Under the pieces are notes generated by a model that searched no databases, was not told where the DNA came from, and worked only from the letters and a program-made list of their open reading frames with translations. Positions 1 through 9,273 of a stretch of DNA of 64,000 nucleotides are shown here, piece by piece. The stretch's first letter is position 1. Every line of letters begins with the position of its first letter. The stretch spans positions 77,970-141,969 of the forward strand of contig URQB01000005.1 in NCBI GenBank assembly GCA_900549825.1, given 5' to 3'. The translations under genes and the position numbers were made by a program. The DNA is from an uncultured Oscillospiraceae bacterium. GTDB lineage: Bacteria > Bacillota > Clostridia > Oscillospirales > Acutalibacteraceae.

Positions 1-882
<882 letters not shown>

Positions 883-911
883 GCCGCTTGGCGGCGGCCT
901 GATTTGGAGGA

Positions 912-2717
912 ATGTCCGCTTTGCTCAGCGATGAATTTTTGCAGGAACTGCGCTCCAAAATCGATATTGAAGAGATCGTCGCGCCGTATGTCAATCTGCG
1001 GCGACGCGGCCGTACCTATACGGGGCTCTGCCCCTTCCACAATGAAAAAACGCCCTCCTTCACGGTCTATCCGGAGACCCAGTCCTTCTACTGCTTCGGC
1101 TGCGGCGCGGGGGGCGACGCGATCACCTTTGTGCGCCGCATGGAAAGCCTCGACTATATGGAGGCGGTCAAGAGCCTTGCCGACCGCGCAGGCCTCGCCC
1201 TGCCGCAGGATGGCTACGACGACACCCTGATGAAGCAGCGCCGCCGTATACTCGAGGCGAACCGGGAGGCGGCCCGCTATTTCCATGAAACGCTCTTCAC
1301 GCCCGAGGGGGAGGCGGCGCTCTCCTATTTGCAGGGCCGCGGCCTGAGCATGAAGATGATCCGCCATTTCGGGCTCGGCTGCGCGCCGAACCGCTGGGAC
1401 GGCCTGCTGCGCCATATGCGGCAGAAGGGCTACTCCGAGGCGGAACTCGGAAACGCCAATCTCGCGCGCCGCAGCGATAAAAACGGTCGGAGCTCCTATT
1501 ACGACAATTTCCGCAACCGGATGATGATCCCGATCATCGACCTGCGCGGCAACGTGATCGCCTTCGGCGGCCGCGTGCTCGACGATTCCAAGCCGAAATA
1601 TGTCAACACATCGGACACGCTCGTTTATAAAAAGAGCCAGGCGATCTTTGCGCTGAATTTTGCCAAGAGCGCAAACGGAGGCAAGCTGATCCTTGCGGAA
1701 GGGTATATGGACGTGATCGCCTATCATCAGGCGGGCTTCACCAATGCGGTGGCCTGCCTCGGCACGGCGCTCACCCGCGAACAGGCGCGTCTGCTGTCCC
1801 GATACGCGGAGGAGGTCATCCTCTCCTACGATGCGGACGGCGCCGGCCAGGAGGCGACCCGCCGGGCGATCGGCATTTTCAACGAGATCGGGATGAAGCT
1901 TCGGGTGCTCCGCCTGACCGGCGGCAAGGACCCGGATGAAATCCTGCGCAAATACGGGCCCGACCGGCTGCGCGATCTGATCGAGGGCGCGGCGAACGAC
2001 GTGGAATACCGTCTGCTGCGGGAGCGGGAGAAATTTGACGTATCCACGCCGGACGGCAAGGTCAGCTTTCTCACCGCCGCCGTCGGCGTGCTCGCGCAGG
2101 TGGACAGCCCCATCGAGCGGGATGTCTACGCGGGCAAGCTCGCCTCCGAGCTGGAGGTCGGCAAGAATGCGATCCTCTCGCAACTGGATCGGGCCGTCCG
2201 CTCCCGCCGCCGGACACAGGAAAAAACGGCGATGCGCGCCGTGCAGCAAATGGACGCTTCCCCGCAGAACGGGGCCAATCCGGAGCGGGCCCGGCACCTG
2301 CGTGCGGCGAAGGCGGAGGAAACTCTGATTGCAACGCTGATGCGCAATCCGGATTTTCTGGCAAAAATCGAAGGCCGGGTAGCGCCGGACGATTTCCTTA
2401 CGGATTTCAACCGCCGCGTTTTCACCGCAGTGTGTGCCGTCATTCAGGAAGGCCACACACCGGAGCTCTCCCTGCTCTCCGGGCGCTTTACTCCGGCGGA
2501 AATGGGCGCTGTCGCGGGCATTCTCGCGCAGGGCGCAGCAATCAGCAATACCGTCGCGGAATGCGGCGATTGTATAAAAGTGCTCTCTGAGGAAAAAGCT
2601 AAGCTTGAAATAGCCGACCCGGCTTCGGCCAGCGACGATGAATTTCTGGCGCTTTTCCGAAAAAAGAGCAGTTTCCCGCAGGCCGGCAGCCCGACGGAAC
2701 AGATCGAAAATACATAG
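912..2717 (+). CDS. dnaG: DNA primase
   Basis: Makes RNA primers at the replication fork. The N-terminal CHC2 zinc finger is complete (CPFH near residues 40-43 and CFGC about 20 residues later). The TOPRIM core has the EGYMD motif and SYDADGAGQ, and the C-terminal third is the variable helicase-binding part. The length of about 600 aa is normal. The start is doubtful. ATG at 912 lies only 1 nt after the GGAGG at 906-910, whereas TTG at 921 (giving LSDEFLQEL, which matches where other primases begin) is 10 nt away and may be the true start. It sits between dgt and the sigma factor gene, with 67 nt to the latter, consistent with one macromolecular-synthesis operon. Confidence 0.96.
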   Translation: MSALLSDEFLQELRSKIDIEEIVAPYVNLRRRGRTYTGLCPFHNEKTPSFTVYPETQSFYCFGCGAGGDAITFVRRMESLDYMEAVKSLADRAGLALPQDGYDDTLMKQRRRILEANREAARYFHETLFTPEGEAALSYLQGRGLSMKMIRHFGLGCAPNRWDGLLRHMRQKGYSEAELGNANLARRSDKNGRSSYYDNFRNRMMIPIIDLRGNVIAFGGRVLDDSKPKYVNTSDTLVYKKSQAIFALNFAKSANGGKLILAEGYMDVIAYHQAGFTNAVACLGTALTREQARLLSRYAEEVILSYDADGAGQEATRRAIGIFNEIGMKLRVLRLTGGKDPDEILRKYGPDRLRDLIEGAANDVEYRLLREREKFDVSTPDGKVSFLTAAVGVLAQVDSPIERDVYAGKLASELEVGKNAILSQLDRAVRSRRRTQEKTAMRAVQQMDASPQNGANPERARHLRAAKAEETLIATLMRNPDFLAKIEGRVAPDDFLTDFNRRVFTAVCAVIQEGHTPELSLLSGRFTPAEMGAVAGILAQGAAISNTVAECGDCIKVLSEEKAKLEIADPASASDDEFLALFRKKSSFPQAGSPTEQIENT

Positions 2718-2784
2718 GGTGTAGGGTGCCGTTTGAGGGCAGCAGGACCTTTCCCTCAACCGCGCATGAAAGGATGGTTTGGAT

Positions 2785-3888
2785 ATGGAAAACACGGAGA
2801 AAAAGCAGTCGGTCAAAAGCCTGCTGGACAAGGGCAAAGCAAGCGGCCGCCTGACGACGCATGAAATCGATGCGGCCATCGTGGAAATGGATATGGATGT
2901 GGAGGAGCTGGACAAGCTCTACGACACGATTGAAAGCCAGAATATTGAGATCATCGACGATCTCGGCGACACGTCCCTGGATGTGATCACATTTGATACG
3001 CCGGATATGCCGAAGGCAGCGGACGCCGACTTATCCCTGGGCGTCGACAACAAAAATGTGGCCATGGACGACCCTGTCAAGGTCTATCTCAAGGAGATCG
3101 GCCGCGTTCCCCTGCTGAGCAGTGAGGAGGAAATCGACCTCGCCATCCGGATCAGCGAAAACGACCCGGTTGCCAAGCAGCGGCTGGCGGAGGCAAACCT
3201 TCGCCTGGTCGTCAGCATCGCAAAGCGCTATGTTGGGCGTGGCATGCAGTTCCTTGATCTGATCCAGGAGGGAAATCTGGGGCTCATCAAGGCAGTCGAT
3301 AAATTCGATTATACCAAAGGCTTCAAATTCTCCACCTACGCTACCTGGTGGATCCGCCAGGCCATCACCCGCGCGATCGCGGACCAGGCACGCACCATCC
3401 GCATTCCCGTCCACATGGTGGAGACGATCAACAAGGTCAAGAAGACCAACAGCCAGCTCCTGCATAAAAACGGCCGCGACCCGACGGCGGAGGAAATCGC
3501 CGCGGAGCTCGACATGCCGGTCGATAAGGTGCGCGAGATCCTGCGCGTCGCACAGGAGCCGGTTTCCCTCGAAACGCCTATCGGCGAGGAGGAGGACAGC
3601 CATCTGGGCGATTTCATCCCGGATGACGACGCGCTCGCCCCGGCGGACGCGGCGTCCATGCTGCTGCTCAAGGAGCAGCTTGGCGACGTGCTCAAAACGC
3701 TCACGCCGCGCGAGGAAAAGGTCCTTGCCCTGCGCTTCGGTCTGGAGGACGGCCATCCGCGCACGCTTGAGGAGGTCGGCAAGGAATTTAACGTCACCCG
3801 CGAGCGCATCCGCCAGATTGAGGCGAAAGCACTGCGAAAGCTGCGCCACCCGAGCCGCAGCAAAAAGCTCAAGGACTTTTTGGACTGA
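2785..3888 (+). CDS. rpoD: RNA polymerase primary sigma factor (SigA/RpoD)
   Basis: Housekeeping sigma-70. Region 1.2 starts at DPVKVYLKEIG. Region 2 has the core-binding and -10 reading helices (YATWWIRQAITRAIADQ). Region 3 follows, and region 4 has the -35 helix-turn-helix (LEEVGKEFNVTRERIRQIE) close to the C-terminus. The length of 367 aa is typical of Firmicutes SigA with a short region 1.1. ATG at 2785 is preferred over TTG at 2779 because the AAGGA at 2770-2774 is 10 nt away from the ATG and only 4 nt from the TTG. The gene ends just before a perfect 17-bp inverted repeat. The many TTGACA-N17-TATAAT-like promoters in this window fit this sigma factor. Confidence 0.97.
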   Translation: MENTEKKQSVKSLLDKGKASGRLTTHEIDAAIVEMDMDVEELDKLYDTIESQNIEIIDDLGDTSLDVITFDTPDMPKAADADLSLGVDNKNVAMDDPVKVYLKEIGRVPLLSSEEEIDLAIRISENDPVAKQRLAEANLRLVVSIAKRYVGRGMQFLDLIQEGNLGLIKAVDKFDYTKGFKFSTYATWWIRQAITRAIADQARTIRIPVHMVETINKVKKTNSQLLHKNGRDPTAEEIAAELDMPVDKVREILRVAQEPVSLETPIGEEEDSHLGDFIPDDDALAPADAASMLLLKEQLGDVLKTLTPREEKVLALRFGLEDGHPRTLEEVGKEFNVTRERIRQIEAKALRKLRHPSRSKKLKDFLD

Positions 3889-3896
3889 GCATCTGA

Positions 3897-3930
3897 AAGG
3901 AGCTCCGCAGAGATCTCTGCGGAGCTCCTT
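3897..3930 (+). terminator. Perfect inverted repeat after sigA
   Basis: A 34-nt perfect palindrome (17-bp arms, AAGGAGCTCC...GGAGCTCCTT) begins 8 nt after the sigA stop. No T-run follows, so termination may be inefficient or factor-assisted. The position still suggests that it ends the dgt-dnaG-sigA transcript. Confidence 0.6.
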
Positions 3931-4046
3931 CATCATTGTCGAAAACATTCCGTATCAATTTTCCAAATATTGGGTGACCTCTTATCTCATTATATTTATA
4001 AATTATATGTAATAATTTTGTCAATGAAACTGGGGAGGGCTGTTCC

Positions 4047-4739
4047 ATGAAAATCACACGATTGCAGGTTAATCACTTGATCAACCCGCTTGGCTCCCGT
4101 TTCAGCGGGCTTTCCTTTTCCTGGGCTGTCGCTGAAAGCACGGGAAAACGCCAGAAGGCGGTGCGCATGCATCTGCGCACGGGCTTCATCGGCACGGCGT
4201 ATCTCTGCCGCGTGCTGACGGAGAACGGCCTGCATGAGGATGCGTGTCGGTTGCTGCTCAACCAAGATTATCCAAGCTGGCTCTATGAGGTAATGCACGG
4301 GGCAACCACCGTATGGGAGCGCTGGAACTCGATCCCGCCGGAGCGCGAAACAGTGGATATGACGATGAACAGCATGAACCATTACGCCTACGGCGCCATT
4401 GCCGAATGGATGTACCGCGATCTCTGCGGCCTCGGTCCCGACCCATCCGCGCCCGGCTTCCAAAAGGCGAAGCTTGCGCCGCACCCCTGTGGCAAACTTC
4501 AGTTTGCCAAGGCATCCTATGATTCCGCCTCCGTCCGTTATGAATGCAGATGGCATATGCAAGCGGATGGAAGCATCCTCTATGAAATTAAGATCCCCTT
4601 CGGCTGCGAGGCAACGCTTTTCCTGCCGGAGGCCGGAGAGGCCAGAATCAACGGCGCGCTGCCGGTCTCCATATCTATAAAAGACGGGATTCTCCTGCCC
4701 ACGGGCGAATATCAAATTTCGGTGCGTAAAAGGACCTAG
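4047..4739 (+). pseudogene. Alpha-L-rhamnosidase (GH78) with large internal deletion
   Basis: The reading frame is open (230 aa) but holds only two ends of a protein normally around 900-1000 aa long. Residues 1-35 are the N-terminal bacterial rhamnosidase beta domain (MKITRLQVNHL...NPLG...FSW). From about residue 45 the sequence jumps to the C-terminal half of the (alpha/alpha)6 catalytic barrel and the terminal beta domain (TGFIGTAYL, SWLYEV, GATTVWERWNS, NHYAYGAIAEW). The central carbohydrate-binding domains and the barrel half carrying the general acid are gone; WERW, close to the proposed general base, remains. The junction is in frame. A good GGGGAGGG site precedes the ATG, so a stable fragment could still be made, but rhamnosidase activity is very unlikely. 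The 115 bp upstream are AT-rich. Confidence 0.85.
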
Positions 4740-4794
4740 CCGAAGGGTGAAACGCAAATTGGAAACAGCGGAAAAACAGAAGAAAGTGTTTCTC

Positions 4795-4835
4795 GATAGC
4801 CGGCTGGTTTTTGATATCAAAATTAGCCGGCTATC
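4795..4835. repeat. 41-nt inverted repeat in intergenic region
   Basis: Arms GATAGCCGGCT and AGCCGGCTATC pair perfectly over 11 bp. The 19-nt loop contains its own palindrome TTTTGATATCAAAA. It lies 56 nt after the rhamnosidase remnant, with no T-run. It may be a weak terminator or a protein-binding site. The rest of 4740-4986 shows nothing recognisable. Confidence 0.5.
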
Positions 4836-4986
4836 CATGTTTACCCTGTGCCTCAAAATGCATATACGGACGACCGGCATCCCGCCGATCGTCCATTTTC
4901 TATTGTTGTATGCCGCTGGTTGAGTTCCGAACCGAAATGCGCCTCGATCATTCCTGATGAAAGGTTAGCAAAATGAATCTTTTTTC

Positions 4987-5049
4987 TTGACTTCTGATTA
5001 AAAATATGCTATGTTCTAACCGTACTAATTAGATTAGTACAGTTAGAAC
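4987..5049 (+). promoter_or_regulatory. Promoter plus palindromic operator of the ytrA-type operon
   Basis: A -35 TTGACT (4987-4992), 17-nt spacer and -10 TATGTT (5010-5015) form the promoter. A 37-bp inverted repeat at 5013-5049 overlaps the -10. Its 17-bp arms differ at one position, around a TAG centre; the left half is GTTCTAACCGTACTAAT. Placed directly before a GntR/YtrA gene, this is very probably the autoregulatory operator, blocking RNA polymerase when the regulator is bound. Confidence 0.82.
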
Positions 5050-5068
5050 AGTTTGTGAAGGGGACGCG

Positions 5069-5461
5069 ATGTTTACTCTGGATGTACAAAGCCGCCTGCC
5101 GATCTATGAGCAGCTCAAAAACAATATCCTGCGGCTGGCCGCTCTCGGCGTTCTCCAGCCGCACGAGCAGCTGCCCAGCGTCCGCAGCGTTGCGCGCCAG
5201 CTCGGTATCAATCCCAACACCGTGCAGAAAGCATATGCGGAGCTGGAGCGGGAAGGCGTGCTCTACTCCATGCCGGGAAAGGGTTCTTTTCTCTCCCCGG
5301 CAGCGGCCGTGGAATCTGCCCAGTACAGGCTGGCCTGTGACGAAATCGCCGCCTCGATTCGCAGCGCCATACGGCTCGGCGTCTCTGCGGAGCAGATTTT
5401 ATCTCTGGCAGCGTCCATCTGCCAGCAGGAAGAGGAAAAGGGGGAGAATCCCAATGCCTGA
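5069..5461 (+). CDS. GntR-family regulator, YtrA subfamily
   Basis: A 130-aa cytoplasmic repressor. The N-terminal winged helix-turn-helix is typical (PIYEQLKNNIL, LPSVRSVARQLGINPNTVQKAY, GKGSF). The short C-terminal helical tail (about 50 aa) is the mark of the YtrA subfamily, which controls ABC exporters for cell-envelope stress. It is the first gene of a three-gene operon: its stop overlaps the ATPase start by 8 nt, and the ATPase overlaps the membrane gene by 20 nt. Family members are usually derepressed by cell-wall antibiotics; the inducer here is unknown. GAAGGGG at 5057-5063 is the ribosome binding site. Confidence 0.92.
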   Translation: MFTLDVQSRLPIYEQLKNNILRLAALGVLQPHEQLPSVRSVARQLGINPNTVQKAYAELEREGVLYSMPGKGSFLSPAAAVESAQYRLACDEIAASIRSAIRLGVSAEQILSLAASICQQEEEKGENPNA

Positions 5462-6359
5462 ACTCATGTCCGTGAACAACTTGTGTAAATATTTTTCCGG
5501 AGGTGCCGCGCTGGAAAAAATCTGCTTTTCATTGGAAGAAGGCAGCGTATGCGGCTTGATCGGAGCCAACGGCGCGGGAAAAAGCACGCTTCTGCGCATT
5601 TTGGCCGGAATCTACCGCCCGGACGCGGGATCCGTATCGATGCTGGGAATGAATCCCTATGATGCCCCTGAAGTGCGCGGTGGGAGCTTTTTTATCCCGG
5701 ATTATCCGTGGTTTCCCCAGGGGGCTACGCTGTGCTCTGCCGCAGCGTATTACCGGGTGCTTTATCCGAACTGGGATGACAGTCTTTTTGATGCGCTCTG
5801 CGCCGCTTTTCCCGTCGGCAACGTTCGGGGGAAGCTTTCTTCCCTCTCCAAAGGGATGCAGCGCCAGGCAGCGCTTGCCCTCGCCCTGAGCACACGTCCA
5901 AAGCTCCTCCTCCTCGATGAAATCTTCGACGGCCTCGATCCAGTTGTACGCTGCCTGGCCCGGCAAGCTCTGATGGATGCCGTGACCCAGCGCGGCGCTT
6001 CGATCCTGCTGGCCTCGAACAGCCTGCGCGAGCTGGAGGAAATCTGTGATTCAATCGTGCTGCTGTATCAAGGCAAAATGATCCTGAAGCAGCCGGCGGA
6101 CGTGATGAGAGAAAGTGTGACGCGCATCCAGGCCGCATTCGATGCGCCGGTAGAGCGCGTGGATTTCAAGGGGCTGGAGATCCTCTCCTTCCAGGCAAGG
6201 GGGCGGATGGTTACTTTGGCCGTGCGCGGAGAACGGTCCAGAATCGTCGCGCAGATTCAGGCGATGCGTCCGGTCTTTCTGGAAGCTTCACCTTCTACGC
6301 TGGAGGAAGCATTCATCAGTGAAATGGAGGGAGCAGGATATGAAATCCCGAACGCATAA
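5454..6359 (+). CDS. ABC transporter ATP-binding protein (YtrB-like exporter)
   Basis: A 301-aa nucleotide-binding subunit. Walker A GANGAGKST is at residues 37-45, the signature is LSKGMQRQ (about 131-138; LSKGM instead of LSGGQ), and Walker B LLLLDE is at 151-156. After Walker B the usual Pro is replaced (DEIFDGLDP). The C-terminal 70 residues form the extra domain seen in exporter ATPases of this class. The start at ATG 5454 overlaps the regulator stop by 8 nt and follows GGGGAG, so translation is probably coupled. A longer in-frame extension upstream exists but runs through the regulator gene in another frame and is not coding. Partner membrane subunit: 6340-8277. Confidence 0.93.
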   Translation: MPELMSVNNLCKYFSGGAALEKICFSLEEGSVCGLIGANGAGKSTLLRILAGIYRPDAGSVSMLGMNPYDAPEVRGGSFFIPDYPWFPQGATLCSAAAYYRVLYPNWDDSLFDALCAAFPVGNVRGKLSSLSKGMQRQAALALALSTRPKLLLLDEIFDGLDPVVRCLARQALMDAVTQRGASILLASNSLRELEEICDSIVLLYQGKMILKQPADVMRESVTRIQAAFDAPVERVDFKGLEILSFQARGRMVTLAVRGERSRIVAQIQAMRPVFLEASPSTLEEAFISEMEGAGYEIPNA

Positions 6360-8277
6360 AAAGGAAACAAGCCATACGATACGCACTGTTTTCCGCCTCA
6401 CCCTGCAGCAGAACCGGCCGCTTATATGGGGGCTGATGCTTCTGTTTTTCTTTGCCCTGCCCGTGGCGGGCGCTCTTTCGCCCAGCGTGCAGAGCATTGT
6501 GGGAAGCCTTTACCGGCCCGTGGCCTCCCGCGTGGGCTTCGACAGCGTCCTTCTCCTGATCGGAATTGTCTGCGTCCTGCTGAGCCTGCGCCTGTTTTCC
6601 TGGCAGTACCGAAAGCGCAGCGCAGATTTTTATGACGCCCTGCCAGTAGATCGCGCGCAGGCGGTTCTGGGGCGATATGCCGCCTTCATATTTCTGGTTG
6701 CAGGCACCGTAACCGTCAACACCCTCTTCTGGATCATGCTCAACCTGCCCGATCTTTTTGCCTGCATGGAGCGGCAGGAGGCCATCTTCTACGGTGTCCT
6801 TGTCCCCCTCACGCTACCGGTTTTCACCTTTGCGGCCTGCACGTTCTGTGCGCTCTGCACACAGCTCAGCGGTACGGTGCGCGGCGCGGCAGGTTTTATG
6901 CTCCTCTATACGGCGGCGTGGCCGGCGCTGGTCCTCTGCCTGGAAACACTCCAACAGATCATGCTCCCCTTTTTGGAGCTCCCTTTTTCCGGGGACACGC
7001 TGCTCTATTTCGGCGTTTCGCCCCTGTCGGGCGGCGTATTCCTGCATGCATGGTTTTTCAATTGCCATGATGACCTCACAATGCTGCTCATCTGTACGGC
7101 TTACTGGGCCGCGCTTTCCCTGGTTTTCCTTCTCCTGCTCAAGCGGCTGGCGGGAAAGCGGTTGAGCGAGGGCGCGCAAATCACCGCGCGCTACCCACGC
7201 TTCACCCTCTTTTCCAGCGTTCTGTTTGCGCTATGTACCGGCCTCTCCGGGGCCTGTATGGCCTGCAAAACCACGCCCCTGTTTTGGCCGCTTCTCCTGC
7301 TGCTCTCCTGCGCCGCGGCTTACGGTGCGCGGTACCTGACGCACGGCGGAAAGCGCCTGCTCCGCTCCGGAAGCCTGATTTTTGCCGGATCAATGCTTCT
7401 CTTCTGCGGCGTTTACGCCGTCTTTGCCACCGGGCTATGCGGCTATGCGCAGCGGGCCCCGGCGCGCAGCGACATTGCAGAGGCCTTTTATGATGCGGAA
7501 TATGAAGACGGGGTAGGCAACCGCGTCTATCCCTATGCCGACGAGCCCTATTCTTCGCTGAAAAACGGCACAGCCGTCTATTTAAAAGACGAAAAGGCAA
7601 TCGGCCTGATTTATCAGGCGCATCAAAACGAGTTGACAAGGCTCAAAAAAGATTTTCCCTATTTCATTCCGCGGAATTATCAGCAGGACGTATACGCCCG
7701 CTATTATGAAAGGGCTTCTGACGGCCCCCGCTTCCTGACCATTTCCTACCGGCTGAAAAACGGCACCGTTTTTACCCGCCGCTTTACGCTGGAAGCGGAT
7801 CAGATGCCGGGTGAGGCGGAACTGGCGCTCTTTTCTTTGGACAGCTACTATGAAAACTGTAACGCCCTCCCCCGCCTGAGTGCATATTATGCCGCACGGC
7901 CGGGGGAACTGCAGGCCGGCGTAACAATCGGCAAGCTTGGAAGCATGGATTTTCCCGAATCCATTTGGGGGGAGAAAGACACCCAGCATCTGCTCTCGCT
8001 GCTCGATGCGGACCTCCGCGCAGAAACGGCGGAGCAATTGGCGGAGTGTTTTGCCTTTGGCAGCTCGGATACGAAGGCTCGTTTCCCGCAGGATATCCGG
8101 ATTTCTCTCTCCGGCCGCAACAGCGAGGAAGACGCCCCGCCCGCTGTTCTGCTGCCCCTGCTTCCCAGCTATGAGCATACGAGAAGCTTTCTGCAGGCAA
8201 AGGGGATTTTGGCCTGGATCCAACAGCAGCGCGACACTTTGGGAGGCCAAATGATCAGTGACGGGGGTCCGGCCTGA
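6340..8277 (+). CDS. Large ABC exporter membrane protein
   Basis: A 645-aa integral membrane protein with hydrophobic stretches clustered in the first 370 residues, about eight segments (for example PLIWGLMLLFFFALPVAGAL and SVLLLIGIVCVLLSLRLF). A large, probably extracytoplasmic, C-terminal part of about 260 residues without membrane segments follows. SADFYDALPVDRAQ near residue 90 is the motif seen between the first membrane helices in clostridial YtrC/D-like permeases. ATG at 6340 follows GGAGGGAG by 6 nt and is preferred over ATG 6319. It overlaps the ATPase gene by 20 nt. The substrate is unknown; by family and regulator type, a role in resistance to antimicrobial peptides or envelope stress is likely. 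Confidence 0.8.
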   Translation: MKSRTHKKETSHTIRTVFRLTLQQNRPLIWGLMLLFFFALPVAGALSPSVQSIVGSLYRPVASRVGFDSVLLLIGIVCVLLSLRLFSWQYRKRSADFYDALPVDRAQAVLGRYAAFIFLVAGTVTVNTLFWIMLNLPDLFACMERQEAIFYGVLVPLTLPVFTFAACTFCALCTQLSGTVRGAAGFMLLYTAAWPALVLCLETLQQIMLPFLELPFSGDTLLYFGVSPLSGGVFLHAWFFNCHDDLTMLLICTAYWAALSLVFLLLLKRLAGKRLSEGAQITARYPRFTLFSSVLFALCTGLSGACMACKTTPLFWPLLLLLSCAAAYGARYLTHGGKRLLRSGSLIFAGSMLLFCGVYAVFATGLCGYAQRAPARSDIAEAFYDAEYEDGVGNRVYPYADEPYSSLKNGTAVYLKDEKAIGLIYQAHQNELTRLKKDFPYFIPRNYQQDVYARYYERASDGPRFLTISYRLKNGTVFTRRFTLEADQMPGEAELALFSLDSYYENCNALPRLSAYYAARPGELQAGVTIGKLGSMDFPESIWGEKDTQHLLSLLDADLRAETAEQLAECFAFGSSDTKARFPQDIRISLSGRNSEEDAPPAVLLPLLPSYEHTRSFLQAKGILAWIQQQRDTLGGQMISDGGPA

Positions 8278-8315
8278 TGAAAAACCGACAGGACCTCGCC
8301 TGAACGAAGCGTAAC

Positions 8316-8366
8316 GGCGTGCCGCATGAGATCAAGCGATCATTTGCGGCGCGCCCTTTTCCTTTC
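8316..8366 (+). terminator. Terminator after the ABC exporter operon
   Basis: An 11-bp stem (GGCGTGCCGCA with TGCGGCGCGCC, one wobble pair) with an 18-nt loop is followed by CTTTTCCTTTC. It lies 38 nt after the permease stop. Confidence 0.75.
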
Positions 8367-8427
8367 AGGAGAGGCCTTCAAAAAGTGCAAAAGTGTCGCC
8401 CATTGCTGAAAAAAGGCCGGTATGTAC

Positions 8428-8545
8428 TTGATTTCTGTCCGCAATTATTATAAACTATCCTTGATATCATAGGTGATTGCGGCATGAGGGAAAAAAGAAC
8501 AGGATGGCAGCTGGTAATCCATCGGCTGCTTTTTCGGTTTCACCC
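8428..8545 (+). promoter_or_regulatory. Structured 5' leader of the xpt operon (candidate attenuator)
   Basis: A TTGATT (8428-8433) and TAAACT/TATAAA region near 8449-8456 could be the promoter. A first stem pairs CCGCAATTA (from 8440) with TGATTGCGG (to 8472). A second, terminator-like hairpin (GCAGC TGG TAAT CCA ... GCTGC, about 8507-8530) is followed directly by TTTTT. This leaves over 90 nt before the xpt start. The layout resembles an attenuator. I could not find the conserved core of the purine riboswitch, so the signal sensed is unknown. Confidence 0.4.
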
Positions 8546-8630
8546 CGGAAACGCTGCAAAAGCTTTTATTACGGCAGATCATTGAAAGGACAGGCTTTCG
8601 GATGATCCCGAGAAGGATGGGCGTGCGTTT

Positions 8631-9212
8631 ATGAAGCTTCTGGAAGAGCGGATTCTCCGCGACGGCAAAGTGCTGGGCAACGATATTTTGAAGGTAGATA
8701 TGTTTTTAAACCATCAGATTGACGTCGGCCTGCTCAATGAAATCGGGGAAGAATTCTACCGCCTGTTCCAGTCCGCTCCCATCAATAAAATTTTAACCAT
8801 TGAGGCATCAGGTATAGGGATTGCGTGCATCACGGCGCAATATTTCTCTGTGCCTGTTGTTTTTGCCAAAAAGGGCGCGCACCGCAATGTTGGAGATAAC
8901 CTTTATACCAGCGAGGTCTTTTCCTTTACCAAAAACAAATCTTATCTGATCGGGGTTTCCAAAGATTATCTCGGCCCTGAGGATCACGTGCTCGTCATCG
9001 ACGATTTCCTGGCCAATGGGCGCGCGCTGATCGGATTAAAGGACATTCTTGACCAGGCAGGTTCTACGCTGGAGGGGATTGGGATCGTCATTGAAAAGGG
9101 CTTCCAGCCCGGCGGAGCGCTCATCCGGGGCAAGGGGATCCATCTGGAATCCCTTGCGATCGTGGAATCCATGGAGAATGGCACAGTCACATTTGCATCA
9201 CAGGATTGTTAG
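8631..9212 (+). CDS. xpt: Xanthine phosphoribosyltransferase
   Basis: A 193-aa type I phosphoribosyltransferase that converts xanthine and PRPP to XMP for purine salvage. The PRPP-binding motif VLVIDDFLANGRAL lies near residues 121-134. The start MKLLEERI and the segment TIEASGIGIA match Bacillus-type Xpt, and the length equals the family norm. It is the first gene of an operon with a BMP-type ABC importer (9274-14083), with 61 nt to the next gene. This supports a purine nucleobase or nucleoside uptake-and-salvage unit. The gene has a structured leader, described separately. Confidence 0.95.
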   Translation: MKLLEERILRDGKVLGNDILKVDMFLNHQIDVGLLNEIGEEFYRLFQSAPINKILTIEASGIGIACITAQYFSVPVVFAKKGAHRNVGDNLYTSEVFSFTKNKSYLIGVSKDYLGPEDHVLVIDDFLANGRALIGLKDILDQAGSTLEGIGIVIEKGFQPGGALIRGKGIHLESLAIVESMENGTVTFASQDC

Positions 9213-9273
9213 GAAAGGGGCCGGGATTCCGGTGCCTCTCTGTAACATAAAAATTTTTTGGAGGAATGGACAA

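Noticed and set aside
8428..8545. Purine riboswitch before xpt
   Set aside because: The two loop-loop kissing arms and the conserved core bases could not be located.
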